Shown here piece by piece: positions 57,201 through 64,000 of a stretch of DNA of 64,000 nucleotides. Location: positions 9,723,027 to 9,787,026 of the forward strand of contig OY829650.1 in assembly GCA_963691815.1 (NCBI GenBank), in the 5' to 3' direction. Positions within the stretch are counted from its first letter, which is position 1, and each line of letters starts with the position of its first letter. Made by a program: the position numbers and the translations under genes. The notes under the pieces were generated by a model. It saw only the letters and a list, made by a program, of their open reading frames with translations, did not search any database and was not told the DNA's origin. The DNA is from Echiichthys vipera (lineage: Eukaryota > Chordata > Actinopteri > Perciformes > Trachinidae).

Positions 57201-60200
57201 GCATATCGATTGTTCAGGCTGAGGCAGTCCTTATTAGGCAGTGTTGGCAACAGGAAGTGGGTTGTGGCTTTGGTGCTGTCACAGGAAGTAGCAGATTGTA
57301 TCACGGTCGAGACAGATGGAGGGAGAGGGGTAGAGGTGGAAGACATGGATTAGGGGACTATTGGGAGATCACAGGGGGGCAAATAAGGAGAGGAGGGGAG
57401 GAACGGTAAAAAAAAATTGCAATTGACAGTCATCCACCGTTGTTCCTCGGTCTGTTTCCCTCTACCTCCTGTATTTGTTTATACCTTATACTTGTATGGG
57501 GTTTGTTGTGGTATTCTTAATTTCTACAATGACTTGATTACCTTTAATCAGTGTAAAATGCAAATGTGTATGCACACACTCTCTAGCCCACCTGCATGAA
57601 ACTATAAATAAATGTCTTGTCACTGATCTCACAGCATGTTTCCTCGTAAAGTGTGAGGAGGTGGAGGTTGATGCAGAACAGATGGAAGATTTCAAAACCT
57701 TGTCTCTGTGACTGCGCTCGACACAACTTCCCGTCTTTGTCAGCCTCCATTGTTGTCTCGCTTCCCATCTTGTTTGGCATCAAACTAATCTCCGTTTCTC
57801 CTCCTCAAATCAATACTTTGCTGCATTTCTTCTCTTAGTATTTTCAATTCACTTCAAAATAATGTTTTGACATATATATACGAGAGGTAGGAAAAGGCTA
57901 CAGGAGGTCTTAATCTTTGATCATTCCAGACAGTATGGTGTAGTTCCCTATAAGCCTTTTCACACAGAGGTTCCTGCAACAGCGCCGCAGTAACGCTAGC
58001 TTTTTGTTCATTCACACAGAACAGCGGCATTCAGGCAAAAGAGGCGTGTGTGTGTGTGAGCGGATCTGCACCGTTAATCAACAGCTCAAAGTTGACCCGA
58101 CCCACAAACTGCCAAATGTATGCATTATAGTAACACAGCTGTCTGTAGAGAGAAGGACAGAGACGGACTGCTGCAGTCTGACACCTGCGGGTTGTGTTTG
58201 TGTGTGTTTGAGAGATGGGGAGAAGAAGTGGAAGGGCAAGAAACGGTGGAATATGGCACGCAATGTTTCTGTAAGTTATTTTTAACTTATGCCACTCTGA
58301 ATGCTGCTTTGACACTTTTTGACCCCTCTCTTGGTCGACTCATCACTGCTGTGTGTTGTAATGTCCTGCCGGCTTTCCCATTCACACAGACATCGGCGCT
58401 GTACTCTAGTGGCTCTGTGACTTCCTCCGCTGCTGGCTCAGAGGAACAACAGGATCAGTCCCCCATACTGTTAACATACTGTAAAAGGCGGGGCTTAATT
58501 CAGGTGCAACAGGCCCGCAACGACCAGGCTGTGTGAAAGGGGCTTATGACTGACAACTTACCAGACACTGCATGAATTTCCGGAACTCCACCATCAGCAG
58601 CACTCCACTTGTAAACAAATGATACTCTATGATCCATCAGGTGTATGTTTGTATCCTAGCAGCCTTTCAGAAACAGGGGGGGGACAGGGGGAGACCTCGA
58701 GTGGAAGCCTGGGAAAGCTGGCTCTCATGCATAAACTTGTATTTGTAATTTTTTTCACTCACTTCCTCTACAGCTCCCCTTGTCTAACATATTGACATTT
58801 ACTTGTGGTCTTTTGTCCAAATTAAATATTAAAAATGCATGTTTTAGAGTATTTTAGCCTATAATCTGATGTGTCATTTGTCATTAGATGTTGTATTAAC
58901 AATATATCAAAAACATCACTCTCACAGAACACAGTAGATCAGGAATACGAGCCTTTTTAGCATCTTATCGATAGATAAAGCTGATGTTCAGGACTGTCAC
59001 CAGAAAAAAATAAACCAAATATTTGTATTAGCGACCACAAAGATTCTTGATAATACATATTGACAGCTGAGTGGTGGATCACTACTACAGATCACTGTGG
59101 TTTATTTTTTGTGGCTGTAGTTTTTCACATTCAATAGTTTGCATAGTAATTGGTCAATGAGAAAAAAAAACAACATAAGAATTCTAGGACATTTTAAAAT
59201 GTAAAATTTCAGTGTCAGCCCAAGGCAAAGCCTACATTTTCCTCTTGACATAAGCGTTACTTTGACAACATTGCCTCTTTCAGTCTGTGTTTGCAGTGCG
59301 TCTTGGAGATATATTTGCTGTGAAAAGAGCAATGTAAATAAAGATAACTGATTTATTTGTTCATTCTTTAAGCCCATAAATGTCTGTGTGGCTAGCCGTT
59401 TTGAAGTGTACACACCGTTTCTGGCGATCGGAAGGTTATGGGAAAGTTCTGGGAGATGTTTTATGCTATGCAGGCATGGGCAAGCAAAGGACATAATGAG
59501 CCTTTCAGGGCCTTTACATATAAAGAGATTTGTTTCATGCGTTTTTTATCTCAAAGGTAAAGCTTTTTTTCTGTACCTTTTTGAAAGAATAAAAAATCAC
59601 ATCTGAAATTCACTAACTGCATCCACAGTGAGATTTTTTTTTTGCTTGTGACCGTCATCCTCAAAACTCAACTAAAATGAATTATCTTTCTATAACTGTA
59701 AATAATGTTCTCTCTCCATCCTGCTTCCTGTCTTGCAGTGAGTCGAGTATTTGCCAGGCTCGGGCCACTGTGATGATCTATGACGATGGCAATAAGAAGT
59801 GGCTGCCGGCGGGCGCTGGAGCCCAGTCCTTCAGCAGAGTCCAGATCTATCACAACCCTTCCACCAATGCCTTCAGGATAGTGGGACGCAAGATGCAGAC
59901 GGACCAACAGGTACTTCTGCTCGCTTTTGGGCTTATGTTTGGGGTGTGTATGTGACTGGCCTCTGGAAGGATGAGCGTGTGTGCCTCGTTGCCCTGTCGG
60001 GTGGCTTGTGGGCGCCAGTGTAAGGGATTTTTCTTAGGATGGCAAGTGCACGACCCGGCCTACTTTGCCTCTGATTGGCTTACCCAGATATTCTACCCCT
60101 AACCCATCTCCCTCCTGTATAAACCCACTCGTCCAATGATGAAGTACAAGACTTTATAAACTCTTACTGTATATATTTGAATCATTTTATCAGCAAAGAA

Positions 60201-63193
60201 GGCATTATTTTCAAACGCTGCATGATTTCTTTGCTTATTTTTCGTGCATTCGTGTGAATTATTTACTTATGCATATATGACATCCTAAACTGTGTACCAG
60301 CAAGACCTTTAGTGCAAGTACTGCCAGCACCAGTATTATAAATAACTGGTGACTTGAACTGTTAGGCATGAAGAGTACATTACCTCTACTGGTATATTTT
60401 CATTTAATTTGATCGTAAATCTTAATGTAAGGAGAGCTGGGGCAGCTGAGGCATGCTGGATTTATGGCTGAGATTACTTCAATTCACTTTGTTTTGCCCT
60501 GTCACAGAGGTTACCGTCTGTGTTTTCTGTGCTTTGGGAATGAGGGATCATATAAAGAACAATTCAGCAATCCTTGAGATGAAGCTAGAAAACGATACCA
60601 CGCTTAGAGATGAGCTAATGTTTTAACTGTGTTCAACTAATTTCAGTGTTGGTCATTTATAACTTTACAGTGCTTTTGCTTTGTACTCACTAACAGACCC
60701 GGTTTTCTACACTACTACTACTACTACTACTACTGTAAGCTTGTGTTTTATTTATATTATGGCACTTGTCTGTATAAAAATAATGACCTTTATTAGGGAT
60801 GGTGAGACTGTTGAAAAGAAAAAAGCTCTGAAGTTGTAAATAATATATTGTCAGGAGCTAGGAAATCCAAAGATACTATTATTAGTTATATTCCTTAGCC
60901 ACACAACACAGATTGTGTTTGTTATCTAAAGATCTAAAGCATGCACACATCAGTCACAAGTTGTATTGCTTAACCTGGCAGGGAATACATATAAATGCAC
61001 TCACACTTTAAGTTTAATTTTTGGGCACGGTGTTGGTATAGTGAGGATAGAGACTATTCCTCAAACCTGACAATCCACAGGCATGTTTGAAAAAGTCAGT
61101 GAAGCCAGTTTCCTTGCCGTTATCTCCAGCTTATGACTCACCAGATACGGCCAGATAAAGGTGGGCAGATTCCGAAATAAAAAAGCTGAGTAGACTGAGT
61201 TTGGGTGGGTCTATTCTTGACTACGCCCCTGCTCTCCATGCTGCCTCAGTGTCTCTCTCCTTCTTTAAACATTCAAGACTCCAAAGTGTTCCCCAGAGAC
61301 AGGTCTTAAAGTAGATGATGTTTCCTGAGATAGTTAGTCTGTTGTGTTCAACCATTTCCTCTGACAATTTAGGAAGAAGCCTGATACCCAATGAGGACTC
61401 TATATTTGTGTCTGATGGGGACAGGCAACTTGGTGTAGGATGGTGCTAGATGAGAGCACAGAGGAGCTAATGCGAGAGAATATAGGGTGGCTGAATTTGT
61501 GTTCCCTCCTGTTCCTCATTTTTTTTCTTTTTTACGCTTGTCTTTTCAATTTGTATTTTGGGGCCCAGCATAATTGTACGATTTAAGCTTCATTGAAAGT
61601 GGAACCGTGGTATTAAGGGTTTTCTACAAGCAACCAGGCTTTTTAAACATGCTGTTTTCTTTTTCCTTTCACAAAAATATAAAAATACCCCCCTTTTTAT
61701 CCGAAAATGTTAACGTGTTTCTGCTCATATCTTCAGTGTGGCCCTCCTGCCTTTCTTGCCTTTTGACAGGATTGTGGAGATTTTAGGAATGCCGCTGTCT
61801 GCAGTGGCCACTGAACTTGCTACCCTCTCTTTTCAGTGCATGTTGCCCGCTATGATATTCACCCTGACAGGGTCTCCTCTCCTCCTCTCTGCTCTGTGGA
61901 ATCCAGAGGCTGTTAAACAAATAGTGAAATGGCGCGTCAGCACATTCAGGCAACGCTCAAACCCAGAACATTTTTTCTCTCCTGGTTTATAAGCTTTACG
62001 CCACCTGCTGGGTGGAATATAAACCAGGATAATCCAACAAAAATAAAGTGGACACTATAATTTGAAGCATGAGAAGGCATGTGGGTTTGTTGGTTTTTAA
62101 ATAGTTGTTCCAGTTTTCTAGTGAGGAATACAATTCCCTGGAACTACCCTTTTATTTCTTGACGCCATTTGTTTGAATATGAACAAAAAGCCACAAAAGT
62201 ACATATTGGGTTCACCATTGCTGCCAAAAGGATCCTTGTATTGATCATATGTGCGCTTTCCTCCCCAGGTGGTTATTAACTGTCCAATTGTGAGAGGTCT
62301 CAAGTATAACCAGGCCACACCCAATTTCCACCAGTGGCGGGACGCCCGGCAGGTGTGGGGGCTCAACTTTGGCAGCAAAGAGGATGCTACTCTATTTGCC
62401 AACGGCATGGCTCATGCTCTGGAGGTACTCAACTCCATGGCAGATGCAGGTAAATTAGTTTTCACCAGATTCCCAGCTAGTGGATGTTCAATCATATCCT
62501 AAAACTGACAAACAGATGTGAACAAATCATTGTGTTTTGTGTCAACGTTAAGTCAACGTAAGTCCATGAAATGGCAAATGGAACACTGTGGATTAGATTT
62601 TTTCTATTAAGTTGTATGAACAGTTTGGTCTAGACTAGTAGAGACTAATGCTCATCCATTATACCTGTTGAATTTCTGCTACGACCCATGCAACAGCTAG
62701 ACAACAGCTAGAGTCTTTGTTTCTCTTTGTCTACACCAGCCGGTTATTTAGATTAAACCTGATCCTTTGCATATCTTGTGTTGTTGAACCATGAACAAAA
62801 TAGAAACAATTGCTGCACCATTAGCTCTCTGGTACAGTGTGACAAACCTTGTGCAAAAAAAGAACAAAAATGCCTTAAAGGTACATCACCCTTTATTTAT
62901 CCCTTTGTCACATAATGGCTGTCTACTTGGTCCTCAGACTTAGCAAACACTACTCCATGGATATGTGTATACCAATAAAAGAACAAAAACAGTTGGATAC
63001 AATTCAGAGAGTGTCATAAAATACAAATGCGTCAAGAGTGTTTGAAAGCATTCACAGCAATGATTTCTTCCACGTTTTATAATCTTTTTATGTAAATCAA
63101 GAGTGTTTTCTGTTGTATTTTGGCAGGCTATGCAACCCTCCCCCGCCCAGTGTCAAATGGACCTACTCCAGAAGAACTTGAACAACAGCGAAG
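45299..63193 (+). CDS. vasp: Vasodilator-stimulated phosphoprotein, N-terminal part (gene continues past the window)
   Basis: Coding exons are 45299-45303 (ATGAG), 59739-59910, 62269-62449 and 63127-63193. All splice in phase, and the last ends in a GTAACC donor at 63194, so the rest lies beyond 64000. The 142 residues seen are an EVH1 domain (about 1-115) and the start of the linker (PRPVSNGPTPEELEQQRR). Y16, W23 and F79, the aromatic cluster that grips FPPPP ligands, are present. KKWLPAGAGAQSFSRVQIYH and QWRDARQVWGLNFGSKEDA match VASP better than ENAH or EVL. VASP sits at focal adhesions and leading edges, binding zyxin or lamellipodin through EVH1 and promoting actin filament elongation through its later EVH2 region. 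The first intron is about 14.4 kb. The GC-rich leader with CCGA repeats at 44865-44900 fits a CpG-type promoter. Confidence 0.95.
45808..46446. mobile_element. Non-autonomous hAT-like repeat, copy B, inverted relative to copy A
   Basis: Left end CAGCGGTGAGGAAGTACTCTTTTACTC with AAGTAAAAATAGTAATACCACA. Right end GAGTAAATGTTTGGTTACTTTCCAGGACTG. The ends correspond to the right and left ends of 40027-40742 in reverse. It sits in vasp intron 1, about 500 b after exon 1. Confidence 0.6.
46555..46665 (-). repeat. Dispersed fish repeat fragment
   Basis: GATTCAGTGTCTTGCTCAGAGGCACTTCA, then a degenerate ACTCAGCCACCCTGCTGCCC. It resembles part of the element at 13140-13300. The overlapping open frames are not genes. 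Confidence 0.45.
46666..49669. other. vasp intron 1, nothing recognised
   Basis: No coding, RNA gene or clear repeat was identified. Short open frames on both strands lack domains. Confidence 0.5.
49670..49870 (-). mobile_element. Retrotransposon 3' tail, antisense in vasp intron 1
   Basis: AACCTTTAATGTCCCGCAGACGGGGAAATTC, then AAAATAGATAAAAAAATAGC-type A-rich units. This is the 3' end of a fish LINE read backwards. Confidence 0.55.
51795..51990. mobile_element. hAT-type MITE fragment
   Basis: AAGGCTACATTCACACTGCAGG at the left, then TCAAATCC-ATTCGATC-type words and a later TTCACACTGTCAAAAGCAAAT. It is a fragment of a common fish non-autonomous DNA element whose right end I cannot mark exactly. 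Confidence 0.5.
51991..54390. other. vasp intron 1, nothing recognised
   Basis: Contains a C-rich patch at 52653-52669 and a short GT run at 53010-53021. No gene or RNA gene seen. Confidence 0.45.
54391..54414. repeat. (C)24 homopolymer
   Basis: Twenty-four C followed by A6. The poly-Gly open frames on the minus strand are by-products. From 54415 to 57950 no gene or repeat was recognised. Confidence 0.95.
57951..58546. mobile_element. Non-autonomous DNA transposon with short inverted ends
   Basis: Left end TAAGCCTTTTCACACAG and right end CTGTGTGAAAGGGGCTTA are inverted repeats of about 18 b with one or two mismatches. TTCATTCACACAGAACAGC at 58008 and CATTCACACAGACATCGGC at 58379 are internal sub-terminal repeats. 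About 596 b, no transposase. I could not see a clear target duplication, so the superfamily is open (hAT-like by its ends). Confidence 0.6.
60709..60734. repeat. (ACT)n microsatellite
   Basis: Eight to nine ACT triplets in vasp intron 2. The rest of introns 2 and 3 (59911-62268 and 62450-63126) shows nothing else recognised. Confidence 0.9.
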
Positions 63194-64000
63194 GTAACCC
63201 TCAGGCTTCATCTCAATGAAACCCACCTTTTATTTTGCTGAGCTGGTTTTAATAACCGCTGGCCGCATTTTATTGGGAATCCTCTTGGATGTCCTCTGGG
63301 CATGATTCAGTAAAAAACAAATGTAACTTATACAGCGGATACCCCTCACAGGTTTCTTCAGGGTCTGCAGGCTGGATTCAGCACAAGAAATTAGCAATGT
63401 CAGCATATGTTTAAAAAGTAGACTTTCTTTGGAAGTAAGTTGTTTTACCATGTAGACAAGTTGTCTGTTCTGTGAGGCCATGTGAAGTTTATGATTCTAA
63501 CCGAAGCAAACTATCTTCTGGGTTTAGTTGCATAACAATCAATAGCAAGTCAAGCTGTCTTGGCTTTGCGGTAGTCCTGCTGGCATGGGTTTGCACACAC
63601 GCATATGTAGAGGATTTGATGGCATTAGCCTGACAGTGCTAAACCCTCCATCAGCCCCTGGAGGTTAAAGGTTAAAAAGACACCAAGGCAGACACCTCCC
63701 ACATCAACCCCACCTACTTTCCTTCGTGTTTCTCCCGCGAGACCTATTGTAATAACACCATGCACGCCTCGGCATTAACAGTCTAATCTCATTTGGACTA
63801 AAAGGTAATATGTTGCACAGTAGAGGAGGCTTTGTGATTGGCTGGAGGGACTGTCTGTCTCGTCACTAGCTCTCCCAGTGGCTGATGGCATACTGTAGCT
63901 TAAAGAGCCTTTAAAACCTTTAAAATCCACCATGGATGCAGGTGGTGGTGGATCTATTTTTGCATTATTGCATTTAGGTCTGATGAACATAGATTCACTA
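63194..64000. other. vasp intron 4, partial
   Basis: Begins with GTAACC. No further exon was recognised before the window ends. An open frame at 63775-63990 on the minus strand has no domain. Confidence 0.5.

Overview
This is nuclear DNA of a ray-finned fish, most likely a percomorph teleost. It has spliced genes with GT-AG introns, long AT-rich intergenic DNA, and abundant fish-type repeats: Tc1-like transposons, tRNA-related SINEs, non-LTR retrotransposon 3' tails, foldback MITEs and long CT, GT and C runs. Gene names below come from recognising the translated products. No database search was possible.

Layout. Positions 1-4209 hold the last part of a minus-strand gene that I could not name; three exons join in phase. 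Positions 6.4-12.7 kb hold a tandem cluster of three C1q-domain genes: copy 1 intact, copy 2 a pseudogene, copy 3 intact. Next come polr2i (RNA polymerase II subunit RPB9, six exons, 14.0-16.9 kb), a short-type peptidoglycan recognition protein gene (pglyrp5-like, four exons, 17.8-18.7 kb), a single-exon forkhead gene of the FoxG family (22.3-23.5 kb), a frameshifted Tc1-like transposon (27.1-28.7 kb), and snrpd2 (Sm-D2, 29.1-32.6 kb). A repeat-rich stretch at 33-44.8 kb carries two decayed LINEs, a rearranged foldback Tc1 element and a 44-bp minisatellite of about 23 units. From 45.3 kb to the window end lies the 5' part of vasp: a short first coding exon, a first intron of about 14.4 kb, and the EVH1-encoding exons.

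How the genes fit together. polr2i and snrpd2 are housekeeping genes for transcription and splicing, both with ETS-like CCGGAA promoter motifs. The C1q-like genes and the PGRP gene are innate-immunity families lying on either side of polr2i. FoxG and VASP act in forebrain/sensory development and actin dynamics. The set SNRPD2-VASP-PGLYRP recalls human 19q13.3, with POLR2I on the same human chromosome arm, so the block is probably a conserved vertebrate neighbourhood (from general knowledge, not computed here).

I found no new multi-gene system. The most unusual items are the minisatellite whose units each carry CTCF-like and NK2-like cores, the C1q genes without a visible signal peptide, a partial duplication directly upstream of the PGRP gene, and a foldback Tc1 element built from two copies of the same 3' end with a retrotransposon tail grafted inside.
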